A stretch of DNA of 64,000 nt from NCBI RefSeq assembly GCF_032854445.1, contig NC_088295.1, forward strand, positions 24,045,385-24,109,384. Direction: 5' to 3'. The position numbers were made by a program, and so were the translations under genes. Source of the DNA: Liolophura sinensis (lineage: Eukaryota > Mollusca > Polyplacophora > Chitonida > Chitonidae). The notes beneath the pieces are model-generated. The model was not told the origin of the DNA. It searched no databases and saw only the letters and a program-made list of their open reading frames with translations. Shown here piece after piece: positions 11,580 through 23,925 of the stretch; the first letter of the stretch is position 1, and each line of letters opens with the position of its first letter.

Positions 11580-13015
11580 CCGTTAACAGTACACTCCGCC
11601 AACTAAGGTGGGAACCTGGCATGTAAACACATATAAGCAAACATTAGGCTACTAATTACTGTTTAAAAACCACCGGCTGCAACACTGTTCAATAACTTAT
11701 GTAGAATGAAGAATGGGTTCCACTTGTATGTAGCGTTACATGCACTTTACTATCATGACAACCAGCACTCTCGGCATTGTTCGTTTTGCTAAGAGTGCTA
11801 CGTGCAAGTGGCTCCATTGTCGTCATCAACGTGAAACATTTCGTCTCATGCCGTGTGTCACCATAGTCCCAGCATTTGACTATTGTTAATGAAGCGATGT
11901 ACGCTATAACCAAGCTTTGATATCAATGTTTGTCAAGTTATTGATAAGAGAGAACATACCTTGTATGTAAACCGCTGGCGATAGTTAGGTACTTAGGACA
12001 GAGAATAAATTAATAGAATTATCATCGGCGCAAGGCCTCGCCGCGAATTATATGGAAGTTTGGTGGAGCCATCCTCCCTTTCACATACGTGCCCTAAAAT
12101 TTTAACAGCGATATGCGAACGACGCTGCGAGATTTAACTGATATTCAGTTGAGATCATGACTTCAGCGAGATTCCAGTGACATTCAGTCGAGAATTTCGT
12201 GCAAATCTTGCACCCTCATATGAGTCTCGCGTTGTCGACTGAATTTCGGTAAATTCTGGAAAAAAATCTGCAAGTGAGGTATATTCACAATGTTAAAAGA
12301 AACAGTAATTATTCAACCCTAACCACAATAGCTAAACATGACTTGAGAGCGCATAACCCTCCAAACACTCAGATAGCACGAAAAACATTTTAAAAACTTT
12401 ATAAACACGCTTAGCGAAACATGATGGAAGAATTTTTCTATAATGTTAAAATAATATTAAAATTTATGGTTTTAGCATTTTTTTCAAATGTTTCATCTAG
12501 CTTCTTTCTTTAACGTTTTTGTACACATTGTAGAAATTGTAATGACGATTACATTATGACACATGTTTGGTAGCATATTTATAGGCATATTTCAAACATA
12601 ATACAATGTTATTTTCACACTGAAAAGCTAAATAAAATTCGAGAATTTCACAGTTCTGTGCATTTGCGCTGTTCTACACAAACTGAAGCTGCCACATTAA
12701 ATCAAATAAAGCAAATAAATACAACTCATCTCACCTGAAAAAGGCACAGTAACACAGTAAAAAAAACCCACAGTTTTGCCACTCGGTAAGATGTGATTAA
12801 ATTTAACGTGTGTACCTTCTTTGTTCATCAATATAACATTAAAATGTACTTTTAAGGACATCCCAAAAATGAAAATAAAAAAAATGAAATGTTTTTTTAG
12901 GACTTTTAGGTCTTGAACTCATTTTAACAAAATTCAAGTATTTTCAAGTGTTTCATGAACTAGTGGATAGCCTCGATGTTAATCGCAACTATAAAGCAAA
13001 ACTGCAGAGATGAGG
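11580..13015. other. Intergenic, upstream of GPCR 1
   Basis: No gene is recognised. On the minus strand a possible splice acceptor (GTGTTTACATGCCAG) ends near 11616, about 95 bp upstream of the GPCR 1 start, consistent with a 5' UTR intron. The rest is AT-rich without motif. Confidence 0.3.
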
Positions 13016-13018
13016 GAA

Positions 13019-13115
13019 GGTCTTCAGCAACCTGCGGATAGTCATGGGTTTCTCTTTACCAGGTTTTCTCCCTCCATAATGCCGGCCGCCGTCGCACAAA
13101 TGAAATCTTTCCTTA
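13019..13115 (+). repeat. SINE-A fragment, diverged core
   Basis: TTCAGCAACCTGCGGATAGT, a C/T-rich linker and CCATAATGCCGGCCGCCGTC match the SINE-A core. The tail is barely recognisable (AAATGAAATCTTTCC). Confidence 0.75.
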
Positions 13116-13245
13116 CTGTGTGTACACGCTGAAGAAATATCGCTCGACGCTAAACAAATCCACATGGGTATGTATACAGATTCTTACTTAACAGCTAAAG
13201 AACAAAATAAAGTCACAATGCACTGTTCTGTTCTCGTGAATATTC

Positions 13246-13390
13246 TTGGGAGGGCGATGGCACGAAACAATGGAACGAAACGATGACACGAAGCGATGGT
13301 ACGATTGTATACCATTGCTTCTGCCATCGTATCATTGCTCCCTATCATCGTGACATCGCGGGGCGACTGTACGATAGTACGATGATAGCC
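13246..13390. repeat. Degenerate CGATGGCACGAA tandem run folding on itself
   Basis: Successive 12-13-bp units (CGATGGCACGAAA, CAATGGAACGAAA, CGATGACACGAAG, CGATGGTACGATT) are followed by the complementary form (TACCATTGCTTC, TGCCATCGTATC, ATCATCGTGAC). GAAGCGATGGTA pairs with TACCATTGCTTC across a short loop with one G-T mismatch. A simple tandem repeat alone would not switch strand in the middle. Confidence 0.7.
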
Positions 13391-13399
13391 TTATCCGGC

Positions 13400-15455
13400 T
13401 TCCTTACCTTTCTTACATACATTTAACATACAATAACATTAAAGCAATGCAAAAGGGACCAGGCCTGAGAGGTGCTTATCCACCGACAGTCCAGGTTAAT
13501 GATAGAATACAATATAACAGAGGACTTACTGTATAGAGAGTGACACTGAGGTGAGATGAAATAATGTTGAAAGCGATGCTAAAAACCAATTCAACAAATA
13601 AACAATCTGATCTATTCAGATCGAAGTTTAACATCACATTCAACGGATTTCAGTTTATACAGTGGTTTATTGTTTCCCTATAAATAAGTCTGGAAGATTG
13701 AATCTATTGTTTTTCTATTGTATCACAAAATTTTGTATTTTGTAAATACACACCGTGCTTGATGATAAAATGACATTCTCTCTACGGATGGTATCACATA
13801 ATCTCTCTCCTCCTGAACCAGCACAAATTTGCTTAACTCAGCCTCAAAACACACTTTAGCGATCATAAGGCTTCACAGCATTAAGACTCATAAGCATTGT
13901 CCTCCGGCGTACCTTCACATCAATGGAACTCGTTGCAGTCATCTTCTTTGTGATCATTTAATTAGCCATGTATAGAGACATGTATACACGACACTTCTCT
14001 GAAATCCTCTGACCAGTGCATAAGGTAGAAAATTACATACAGTACATATAATACGTGTAATTTCACCAATATGCACAGAGTGGCCCTTTTTCATAGTCTA
14101 ACCTTCTTTGATGACCACCTGTCTTGCACCAATACATCGGTCGTGGATGCAAGATAGATCGTCTGCGTGACAATATTTTTAGCATTTTAAATCTCGAATA
14201 TACATGTACATGTAAGTTGTTTCCTATACATTTTACGACATTTGCGATAAACAAACGAGAAGTGATATAGCCTAAACAAACCTTCGAACTCGCCACCCAT
14301 TTTGTTTGTATAAAAACATGTTGATGCTATTCATGTAGTCTTGCTCCTCTGATGGTCATTTATACTTACCTGGCGCAATATTGCTTCGTTGCTGTTCCTG
14401 ACATGTAAATGATAACACTATACATCCATACTGGAATTAATCGTAGGTCTAAATAAATACATTTAACTATTTCTGTCATTGTTTGGATAGATCTATAATC
14501 TATACATAGGTACATACAGTATATTTAAAAAGCGCATAAAAACAAATACTTGTGCATGCATGCACTTATTCTAAACGAAAAGCGTCTCCGACTATATACT
14601 TGCTCACCAGCCTGTTTGAAAATGCCTATGATTGTTTCAATCTTTTTCGTATAAATAAGAGCCCTTATTTCAAAAACGAAGGTGAAATAGAAATCAAAAG
14701 AGCAAACACAAAATCGTGACCTGTGAGACCATTGTTTATCTCACTGCAAATGGCGCCACACAGCAGGGTGTCACTCCACAACTTTGCAGCAATAATATTA
14801 TCTTCTGCATTTTAGGACACTTTGACCGATCATGTGATTTGAATTTTATAGAGAGCCTTACAAAATTTTCTTTTCAGAAACATATGAGCCGACCGGGCTG
14901 AAACTCGGAATACAGTTGCTACATGTGTAATCCTACTGAAATCGTCCTACTGAAACCTGACCACATGACTCAGGTATCAGTTAATTTAAACATATAACTT
15001 TGAATGCTGAATTAAAATATGGCAATATTTTTAGCGGCTTCAAGATTTTACCGCAAGATTTTAAACTCCTAGACTGTTTTACATGCGGTTTGGTATGCCA
15101 AGGTCAGCGGTGTAAGTCCCAGTCGTATCACGTTCAGTTTACTTCTGCATGTCGGTCATTTTGAGGAAAACAATTCAAAATTTTGCTTTTCAGAAAGAAG
15201 AGTATAAACGCTTGAGTGATGGGACCTCTGCAAATTTTAAGCCGGGGATCTGGTCTTTCATTAGGTTTACCAACAGATTTAAGCTCCGATCAATAGTTTT
15301 TTCGACAGATTTTTGGATGATGGAATCTAATATGTATGTTTCTCATTCATTTAACATGAGATCAGCAAAGTGTGGAAGGGGGTAGGCTAAATCACTCAAA
15401 TTTGCAACAACGTAACCTTCAAGTCGGCTACTATACCATCAGCAGCATACATATA
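13400..15455. other. Intergenic, no gene recognised
   Basis: AT-rich sequence with short unsupported open frames only. Confidence 0.3.
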
Positions 15456-15461
15456 AGTATG

Positions 15462-15632
15462 TATGCGTGGGGTTTAACGTCGTACTTAACAATTTTTTAG
15501 TCATATGACAACAAGCGCCAAGCTAGACAGCAGGAAGTATAACATTTCTTTGGTATGAGCCGACACGAGTTTGATCCCTTGGTGCCCCGACTTCAAGACA
15601 GACGCTCTGACCAACAGGCCACCAAAGCGGTT
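15462..15632 (-). repeat. SINE-B copy, internally shortened
   Basis: On the minus strand it begins with a tRNA-like head (TTGGTCAGAGCGTCTGTCTT, then GGGATCAAACTCGTGTCGGC, CATACCAAAG) and ends with the family tail (CATATGACTAAAAAATTGTT, then AAGTACGACGTTAAACCCC). It shares both parts with the fuller copy at 61.6-61.9 kb but lacks the middle. Confidence 0.75.
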
Positions 15633-15701
15633 CCACCAGAAGTAAATCAAAGGTAGAATGCAATAGCGTTGAATACAATATATTCTTTCTCTTCAGTTTC
15701 A

Positions 15702-15911
15702 GGGACCCTCTGTGGCCGAGGTGGTTAGAACAGAACTTCTCACCAATCCTGTCGCTGTGAGTTCAAGCCCAGTTCATGAAGATCTACCAGCAACCTGCGG
15801 ACAGCTGTGGGTTTCCCCCGGGCTCTACCCGGTTTCTTCCCACCATAATGCTGTCCACTGTCGTGTAAGTGAAATATTCTTGAGTACGGCGTAAAACACC
15901 AATCAAATCAA
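15702..15911 (+). repeat. SINE-A copy with tRNA-like head
   Basis: It starts with a degraded tRNA-like segment (GGCCGAGGTGGTTAGAAC, with B-box-like GTGAGTTCAAGCCC). The core follows (CAGCAACCTGCGGACAGCTG, then ACCATAATGCTG), then the tail AGTGAAATATTCTTGAGTAC and GGCGTAAAACACCAATCAAA. This is the same orientation and layout as the copies at 30.1 and 60.6 kb. Confidence 0.88.
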
Positions 15912-15935
15912 AGTTTCGAAAGTTCTATGTCCTTT

Positions 15936-16035
15936 GCATGCTACAATTTCCTGTAGTCACAGGTTATAATCCAGTTTACCCCTTTTCTGTTATGCGGTCA
16001 ACATATACAACAGGCTACAGGAAATTGTAGCATGC
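15936..16035. repeat. Perfect 21-bp inverted repeat, 58-nt spacer
   Basis: GCATGCTACAATTTCCTGTA plus G at 15936-15956 is exactly complementary to 16015-16035. It lies 25 bp downstream of a SINE-A copy. Two perfect 21-bp arms with this spacing are not expected by chance in 64 kb. It may be a small foldback element or a structured transcript. Confidence 0.85.
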
Positions 16036-16039
16036 TAAT

Positions 16040-17020
16040 TGCGTGGACCCCGGCAACGCCGTTGGCTAACAGTTTTAATTCGCACTTGTTACTGAAAAGA
16101 ATCAAACAGGAAGCGGACAGTAATTTTCATGTTACAACATTTATTAGGCGTGTAAAACATACAACCAGTGAAAATTGTATAGAGTTACATAACAAATACA
16201 GACAACAATTTAATGCAGTGCACGTTTACTACAAGCTGTATAAAATCGTAAACACCACTTTAAAGTTTCAGTTCAGATATCTTGCAACGGTATAGCAGTG
16301 TGCACAGCAAAGTACGGCAGAGTGGATGGGGCGATGGAGGCATAGAATTACAGAGGGGATACATAAGTGGGAGGTCCGGATTAAAAAAAGCTGAGGCCAG
16401 CTACCAGGCTCTATTTCTCCAGATCCCGTGGCAGAATTTATCGTGATAGAAAAATTTAGTTAAACGTCTAAAATTGGATTTCATTTACAACATTCAAACT
16501 TACACATTCAAAAATGACACGTACATGCTCAGGAAACTAACGACATTGAAAACTTTGGAACTATTTTCCTATATCCGTGCTTTCATATAAAGCTCGGGTA
16601 TAGGAAAATCTCAGGTGATATCATCTCAGGTGATAGCAATAATGGTCAAGCGTTAATAAAAGATAGCCCGTTATATTGTGAATATATGTAAATGTATATA
16701 ATAAGAATATTTAAAAAGCGATAAAGCAGTGCATAACTGCATGTGATTTACAGTATTGTAATACGTGATTACTGTTCTTTTTTGTAGGTTTATTTTTTTG
16801 TGCTTTAGTTTAGTGTAAAGAAACATGCGGAGACAAAAACGAACATGAAATAAACAAGAATTATAGGAAAATAAGTGGTTGATACAATTGTTCATGTAAA
16901 ACAAAAGCGGACGAAAGAAACTGGCAATATATCGTGAAACTGACGTGACAGATTTCGATTCCATTTTCTCTTGTCGCGCTGTTTTGTAACAAGGTGTTTC
17001 AAGCGGGAGTCAGGTGGTGT
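16040..17020. other. Intergenic, downstream of GPCR 2
   Basis: No gene is recognised. An open frame at 16032-16295 has no motif and starts inside the inverted repeat arm. Confidence 0.3.
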
Positions 17021-17025
17021 GATCA

Positions 17026-18135
17026 TCAATCCGAGCTGAGTACAGATTCCATTGTTGGGGTTTTGAACATTTTCGGTCTTTCGTGGCTGTTGGATCTCTC
17101 GTTGGATGTACTGGGTTTTGTTATTGATGGATTCATTCCAAATACACGTGCCAAAGCCATTCGATATTCCTGTCCGTTCAGGACAAATATGTAAAAGTTC
17201 AGAGCGTAGTTCGTTATCTGTACGGCACTTGCAAACTGCCAGGCGCGATGTAAATGTCCGTCAAACTGTCCGGTAAATTCCAGAAACTCTACGCACAAAA
17301 TCGGAATCGAGAATATGACAGAGGAAAATGTTGCCATAATCAATGTAAGTGTCGCCTTGATGGGAACTCCGGTGTCATGAGACGACGAGGAAACTTTACG
17401 AAGTTTGACGTGAGACCTGATGGCTACAAATATTCTGATGTTTAGCGTCGAGACAATGCACACAGGTCCTAGAAGAAGGTATATCAGCGAGCCAGCTGAC
17501 ATGTACAGTTCCATTTCCTCAACATTCAACATGGGACAAGTGTATTCAACATCAATATCTGTGAAATTATTGGCTCCAAGTTCAAATGATGCTGCAGTTG
17601 TAATTTCATTCCAGACGACACTGACAAGACTCATGGCAATTGATACAAGGATTACAGTGGCGGTCACAATAACAGCCCGCCGATAGGTACAGAAAATTGC
17701 TCTACGTAGAGGGTGAACAACGGCAACATAACGATCTACTGCCACAGCAATCACAAGAAAGGACGAGACAGTCGAACTTATACTATTGAAAAACAATGAA
17801 AATGGACAAAGGGGCTGTATGGTACTTAGGATTTCGCTCAGAAATTCCCCATCGATGTGTTCGATGGTGGAAATGACAAGTACTAAACTATCGCTAACTG
17901 CCAAAGCACGAAGATAAACGGAGAACGACTGACGCCTGTATACCGCAAGGCTGAACAGGACAAAATTCAAACAATTCCCAATCAGCCCAATGACAGCAAC
18001 GGGTTAGACAATACAGTAAATATAGAGGGCTATTTCAAATGTCTCATCGTCCTGGTCTTCATCGACATAGCTGATGTTAGAATCACTGATGTTTAATGGG
18101 ACGATCGTGCTGCTAACGTTGCTTCTAATGCCCAT
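17026..18135 (-). pseudogene. Class A GPCR, receptor 2, broken by a single stop in helix 1
   Basis: The reading frame runs from ATG (18133-18135) to a stop at 17026-17028, 369 codons, with one internal TAA at codon 44 (plus-strand bases 18004-18006). Everything else is intact: GN in helix 1 (N54), LAVSD (D82), DRY (134-136), loop cysteines near 110 and 200, and helix 7 NYALNFYIFV in place of NPxxY. The N terminus carries NVS, NIS and NIS sequons. Translation restarting after the stop would lose most of helix 1 and is unlikely to give a normal receptor. A minus-strand splice acceptor (TTATTCTTTTCAG) ends at 18227, 92 bp before the ATG. This is a recent pseudogene, a polymorphic null allele, or a sequencing error. 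The role of the intact form is unknown. Confidence 0.85.
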
Positions 18136-18226
18136 GCCGAATTTGTGTTAGGAAGTTGATATGGATAGCCCTTGATCTATACAGGTTATATACAGCTGTG
18201 TCCAGCTATACTGTATCCTTGGAACA

Positions 18227-18245
18227 CTGAAAAGAATAACGCAAA
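18227..18245 (-). other. Putative splice acceptor in the 5' UTR of GPCR 2
   Basis: On the minus strand a pyrimidine-rich run ends TTATTCTTTTCAG. The position, about 90 bp before the start codon, parallels the acceptor seen before GPCR 3. Confidence 0.5.
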
Positions 18246-19105
18246 AATGTAAGTCTATGACTTTTATGTGAAACAAAACTTTTATAAAAATACTCCTGTA
18301 CATATATTTATTGAAAAGAAATGATACCTTGTACTTAAAAAAATTAGTTTTAGCATATAACTTAAAAAAAACATCATCCTAATATAAAAACACGCAAAAA
18401 TTTGGGAACGACCTACTTTGTAGGAAAACTTGCCGACGCCCTGTACCTCATGCAGCAACCTTTCGCTTGGATTCCGTCAGGTAGGAGACCTACACCCTCA
18501 TCTGCCTTGCCTGACTCCCCTCTCGCCTTGTTATATGTGTGATCTTGCTGATTTCTTTCAATATGCGAGCTTATTAGTGCAATTATATAGCTATGCTTTG
18601 AAATAAACAGGAAATTACCTGAAATTATATTATTAATGTCGAAACAATTTGCTCTGATGTACAGTGTGATTAAGATATCACTGCTAGCGGCTGTAGCAAT
18701 TACACATAGCTGTCAGCATCGAGCCTTGCTACATTCGGAAATCTTTACCTTTTTCGTTCCGTTTCGTTGCTCATCTTTAGGCTCGTCACGATATGGCTGG
18801 CTAGTCATTCATTCATCTTTTGGTTGGAAATCTTATATGTATATTATGATTTAGCTATCGTTATAAAAGAACTTTTGAATTATTCAAGAGAACGAGACTT
18901 TCACAAGCATTTCCTTATATAAGATATGCAAATGAACAGGGTTGGTATAGGTAACTTGCATGTGACGTCATATCTCACTGTACTTTTTCTGTCCAATTAC
19001 ATGTCCAGTTTGTTACGTAACTATACCTTAGACATTTGAAAACACCATTGAACACCATTCCGTGAACACCATTCATTTGCGAATTTTATGATAAAACCAA
19101 TGGGG
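18246..19105. other. Intergenic, upstream of GPCR 2
   Basis: No gene is recognised; AT-rich sequence with a single TGACGTCA palindrome at 18963-18970, which is too common in this window to read as a promoter element. Confidence 0.3.
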
Positions 19106-19108
19106 TTT

Positions 19109-19290
19109 TTTATTTATTTATTTATTTATTTCATTGGTGTTTTACGCAGTACTCAATAAAATTTAACTTATATATACGGCGGCGGTGAGCATTATGGTGG
19201 AAGGAAACCGGCAGGGCCCGGGGGTGGGGGTGGAGGCGTGGGGGAACGCACGACTAACCGCACGTTGGCGAGAGGCTCCTGTCGGGTTTG
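19109..19290 (-). repeat. SINE-A copy, diverged
   Basis: It begins with TTTATTTATTTATTT and CATTGGTGTTTTACGC (the tail in reverse), then GCATTATGGTGGAAGGAAAC. The head region is degraded (TTGGCGAGAGGCTCCTGTCG). Confidence 0.8.
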
Positions 19291-19485
19291 TTCAGGATTA
19301 CAAAAATTATTGTGTATTATAGGGTCACCAAACTGAAGAATATATAGCCGTAAAATTCGACTTATATTTACTGAAATATACGCGTGGAACGATGACCATC
19401 CTCATAGCCCAGACGACTTGAGCTCCCTAAATAACCACCATGGAAATTCATCTGGGAAAAACTGATCAGAAATTAAGTGAGTTAG

Positions 19486-19565
19486 AGTTTAACGTCGAAC
19501 TGAACAATTTTTCAGTCATATGACGACGAAGGAGCCCGTAGAGTGCATGTAGACGTGTAATGTGC
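19486..19565 (-). repeat. SINE-B tail fragment
   Basis: Reverse of the SINE-B 3' end: GTTTAACGTCGAACTGAACA, then ATTTTTCAGTCATATGACGA, followed by a variant segment (GAAGGAGCCCGTAGAGTGCA) absent from the other two copies, so there are at least two SINE-B subtypes. Confidence 0.65.
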
Positions 19566-19841
19566 ATCCTTGTAGCAGGACGGATTTTGCGACTCCCATT
19601 ATAAATTTTACTGTTTTTTTTTTTACTTTATATATACTACCTATTTGGAGCGCTAACATTTGCACAGACGAGGATGACATTTTATGAAAGGTAATGTATT
19701 CTAAAAGGAAAGGTAACTATTCTAAATTAACCCCAAAAATTTTGTTTGGGGCCTACAGCCTCTTAAATAAATCAAAGTAAAGCGCAGATGCAGGAAGATT
19801 TTATGAGCTGCAAATTTTTTTACACCGCAGTACATGACAAT

Positions 19842-19946
<105 letters not shown>

Positions 19947-20844
19947 TTGGCGAGTGGTCAGCATCCTTTAAAACAGATTCAAAGGAAATAACACAATTTT
20001 ACTCTTAGAGGTCCTTTTCAGTGCAAAAATCCATCGGTAAATATCGTACACATGCACCAATATACGGCTATACAGTTCTGTCACTACTGATAGATGCCGA
20101 TTGCTACATCTTGTCGGATATAACACGCTGCTTATAATTCTGTCCGCGCTCTAAACATTGACGGCTGATCATTTTTCACGCAATTTAGGTGATTTTATAT
20201 GAGCCCTCAAATAGGGCATTCTATATACAGTTCACAATGACTTCAGAATGCAAAGCTGAACACTTATATATAGGAACTAGGGTATATTTAGGAACTTAGA
20301 ATCACGCACATCGTCACTTACCATACTTGGCATTTACTTCGGCAGTCTATGTTTAGATACACTACACTATATTATACCTAATCGATGTCTATTGTCCAAT
20401 ATACACTTGGTCTTGTGTTATATTTGGAAGCAAAATTCACTTCAAACATGAGTTTTATAGAAAGATGGATATATGGCGTTGAGATTCACAGTACTTGTGT
20501 TTAGTTCACACCGTCATTGTGGCCTAGCTCAGTCCCTGTATCAATCGTCGAAACCATCGGACAATCTCACCAAAGTCATTTATTGGAACTTGCCAGCCAT
20601 GAAGCATAGATAAAACGATCTGTCAACCGTAAAATGACACGAGACATCAAGTCATGCTTTAACAGTGTGATATGGTCATAGCCGTTAATTGTCGTCTATA
20701 GATTTTGGCTGAAGTACACATACGTACATGTACACATCATGATTTTACCCATCAGTTGTTAAATTGTTGTAACTTCAGTTAATATAAATGTTTTTGTGAA
20801 CAGGCATCTATATGTTTATCCTGACCATGTTGACATTGAGAGTA

Positions 20845-20846
<2 letters not shown>

Positions 20847-20927
<81 letters not shown>

Positions 20928-20940
20928 CTATATATAGCTA
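20847..20940. repeat. Long TA microsatellite ending in TATAGC repeats
   Basis: About 40 TA units, ending in two TATATAGCTA units. Confidence 0.95.
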
Positions 20941-20944
20941 TTTA

Positions 20945-21265
20945 CATAGCTGTAAAACCTTTATCGGAAATGTCAGTGGTTTGAAGCGATTGCCGCTGCA
21001 TTTAATTTCATGTAAGTTGAAATAAATTCTATTGAAACTTTGCTTATATTGATCATCCAGGCTGTTGCTTCTATCACGTGAAACCTTTGAAGGACATATG
21101 GATGCATTTTGGTATGTCAGAAAAAAACAAAACAAACAATTTTATGGCCTTTTAATATTTTGTGATATCTGCATGAACAAATGTTTTCCTGGTTCCTAAT
21201 TATAACAGGACGAAAACAAATAGAACTGCTTAAATGTATGTTATCATGTAATTATTTACTCATTT
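20945..21265. other. Intergenic, no gene recognised
   Basis: AT-rich, no motif. Confidence 0.3.
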
Positions 21266-21270
21266 TATAG

Positions 21271-21358
21271 ACAGGTGTTTTACGTCTTACTCAAGAATAT
21301 TTCACTTATACTACGGCGGCCAACATTATTGTGGAACGAAACCGGGCAGAGTGCATGT
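21271..21358 (-). repeat. SINE-A 3' fragment
   Basis: AGGTGTTTTACGTCTTACTC, then AAGAATATTTCACTTATACT and ACGGCGGCCAACATTATTGT match the reversed tail and core. Confidence 0.8.
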
Positions 21359-21359
21359 A

Positions 21360-22428
21360 TTTGGCACAGGCTATAGGTTGTAGTTTGGCCTAACTGTGAT
21401 TGTGCATACAGATCAAGTTTTTGGACCCGACAATGCCTAGCTGTAGCTTCGCAGACCATTATTAAAGGCACATCTTGAGTGCATAGCCAGCATAACTGCA
21501 TGGCTATTTCGTGAGAATGGAAGCAATGTTTAAATTCAGAATAGGTTTTCTTTCCGAGACAAATTCAGATTTCTATTCATCTAAATTTATGCTCACTTTT
21601 ATGTGCGTTATGTACTTTCTGGTGTTCGAAGAATGGGGTTCACAGGCCCTCTACAAAAGGAAGCAAATCTTATAACTCACAAACAGCTATGCCCTCTACC
21701 TACCTGGATATCAGTGCTTGCTCTGATTATTCAAGATCATGCACTTAATTGTGTTAGTAATAAAAAACCCTGATTATAACTCGCCACATGGTCCTGTTTA
21801 GGTTTAACCTATACCCATTACAAAGGTCTTCTTTCTATTCTTCCTGTATAACATCAAGTGCTTCCTTTCCTCACAACAGGGCTTCGCTTTAATGACTTAG
21901 TATCACAAATAGGCCTGTTATAATTATGATAAAATCTAGGTAAAGTCGATATTTGGAGTAATTAATAGATGTGCATGCTTTCACTACGTGTGAAAAATGA
22001 GCTACATTGCCCGATTTTACAAATTACAAAAAAAAAAAAAATTCTGATACCAATTTTCAATAAGGACATGATTGTTTTTCCCGTGATTAATATATCTGAC
22101 CAACAAAATCACAGTGTGTTAAAGAAATATTTCAACATCCGATTCAAAACAGTGAAGAAAGCACTGAACATTCACTGTGGTGTTTTTTTTTATATGGATG
22201 GGTCAAAAAGTGTGGAAGGTGGGGGGGGGGGGGGTATACATATGTTACAATTTTTTAAGAGAACAAAATGGACAAAAGGACCTGCCGTTATTACATAGCG
22301 GCACTGTTTAAAAAATCATCTTAATTTGTTGACCCACTCTATTTAGTTGTATTATGGAATAAATCAATTCTACATCAAAGTGATGACTACATATATAGAT
22401 AACTAAAAGAATGCAATGAATCACATTT
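21360..22428. other. Intergenic, includes poly-A and poly-G runs
   Basis: No gene is recognised. A poly-A run lies at about 22027-22040 and a 14-base poly-G run at about 22221-22234. An open frame at 21969-22298 spans both runs and is not credible as coding. Confidence 0.35.
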
Positions 22429-22430
22429 GT

Positions 22431-22553
22431 CTGATTGGTGTTTTACGATGTAGTCAAGAATATTTCCAAAGTATGTGAGGGCAACCAGTATCATAGTGGG
22501 AAGAAACCAGACAGAGCCGGGTGAAACTCATGGCTATCCACAGGCTGCTGCAG
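22431..22553 (-). repeat. SINE-A 3' fragment, diverged
   Basis: CTGATTGGTGTTTTACGATG, GTCAAGAATATTTC, then AGAAACCAGACAGAGCCGGG and a core remnant (ATCCACAGGCTGCTG). Confidence 0.75.
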
Positions 22554-22925
22554 AATCAGATAATTAAGCTATGTGATGTAGATCAAAATATTAAATTAGA
22601 TATCAGCATTTGTCAAAGGAAAAATAATCAGATGTGAAAATTACCTTTGAAGTTAATTATGCAGAGAGAGTTATATATACAATGTAAATATTCACCAAAA
22701 TCAATTAAATATTGCTAACACAGAAATCCTTGGGTATGTCCCCGTTATGCAATTCATGATCAGTACAATCAACGGAACGATTTACGATCTACAGACATTA
22801 CACTTCATGTACAAAAATTGTCTGAAGTCACGAGTTGATGGGTGGTAGATCCCCAGCCATCAACTACAGTTTGATGCTATTTTCAGTGAGTGTATGAAGT
22901 TGAAAGGAATTTCTCTGAACATCAC

Positions 22926-23080
22926 ACTGGGGGCTGAACTCAGATCTCCATATCCGAGGTTCAGAACTTGACCAACTGAGCTAATGATACATTCTCAGAG
23001 AGTGTGTATCCTTAGTACAAAGGCTACCGGGCCATTGCACCGCGCTGACGCGCTAACCACCTCGACCACCATGTTCTATA
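22926..23080 (-). repeat. Two tRNA-like SINE head fragments
   Basis: On the minus strand, 22926-22990 reads ATTAGCTCAGTTGGTCAAGT, later CTGAGTTCAGCCCC, which is a tRNA-like A box and a weak B box. At 23018-23080 the minus strand reads GGTGGTCGAGGTGGTTAGCG, then CGTCAGCGCGGTGCAATGGC, resembling the SINE-A head (GTTGGTTAGCTCGCTAGCGC). Neither folds convincingly as a complete tRNA, so they are read as decayed SINE heads. Confidence 0.5.
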
Positions 23081-23925
23081 TAGCTCATGTTAACAACACG
23101 CTCAAACCGCCGTAACACTTTCGGAGCTGAGATGTATGATAATGAAAACGACATGTGCACAAGTTTTAGTGGTGATTTAATACTGTCAAATACTGACAAG
23201 AATAGCTGTTTCAAAATGCATTCACACCAACCACGTTAATGTGCATGTCAAGTGAAACGCCTGCAAGGTACTGGTGTGTGAATTATACTCAGATCCGAGA
23301 CAAGTGTGTCCGTTTTTCTGAATATTGTTTAACTACACAGTAGGCCTATAGCGGGTACACATGGATTTAAGCTGTACATTCAGAACTGTCTTACCTAAAT
23401 ATATTCCCCGTAGTGAAAATTTAATTAGTTCAGCCAAGAACATGAACGATGGCCATGTCCTAATTAAATGTCCTAATTAAATTTTACCAAACCAAAAGTC
23501 AGAGCATTGATCTCTTACTAACAACCACTCTTCTGACAAGTCTTTATTTGTAGAACGTTCAGAGAAGTAAGGCATTTTTAAAGCTTTGAATATTATTTTT
23601 AAGCTTTGGAGAGGAATTTCAACAACTGACAAATTTTAAAATTTATATACTAATACTATACTAAAATTATAACGATAGGAAAATACAGCTTTTAAAAATA
23701 ACAAGTACGATCGGCAATATGTTTTCTTATAGGTACTGGCCTGCTTGTTCAACACAAAAACTGACAATTACGCGATCACGATTTTCCAGATTTAGGTTAT
23801 AGATTCGCTTTTTATTTTGCCTATGATGACGTCAGACTACATCGTGACGCGAAATTTGCTTCCCGCTTATACAAGGCGAGTTACATGTTGATTTGCATAA
23901 CAGGGGGGCTATATTTATCATCAGC

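Noticed and set aside
10707-11626. Several plus-strand open frames of 60-100 codons
   Set aside because: They lie antisense to GPCR 1 and have no motif; similar shadows lie antisense to GPCR 2 and GPCR 3.
23827-23834. TGACGTCA as a cAMP-response promoter element
   Set aside because: The same palindrome occurs at several other places (674, 9244, 18963, 28900, 29973) without nearby genes, so it is not informative here.
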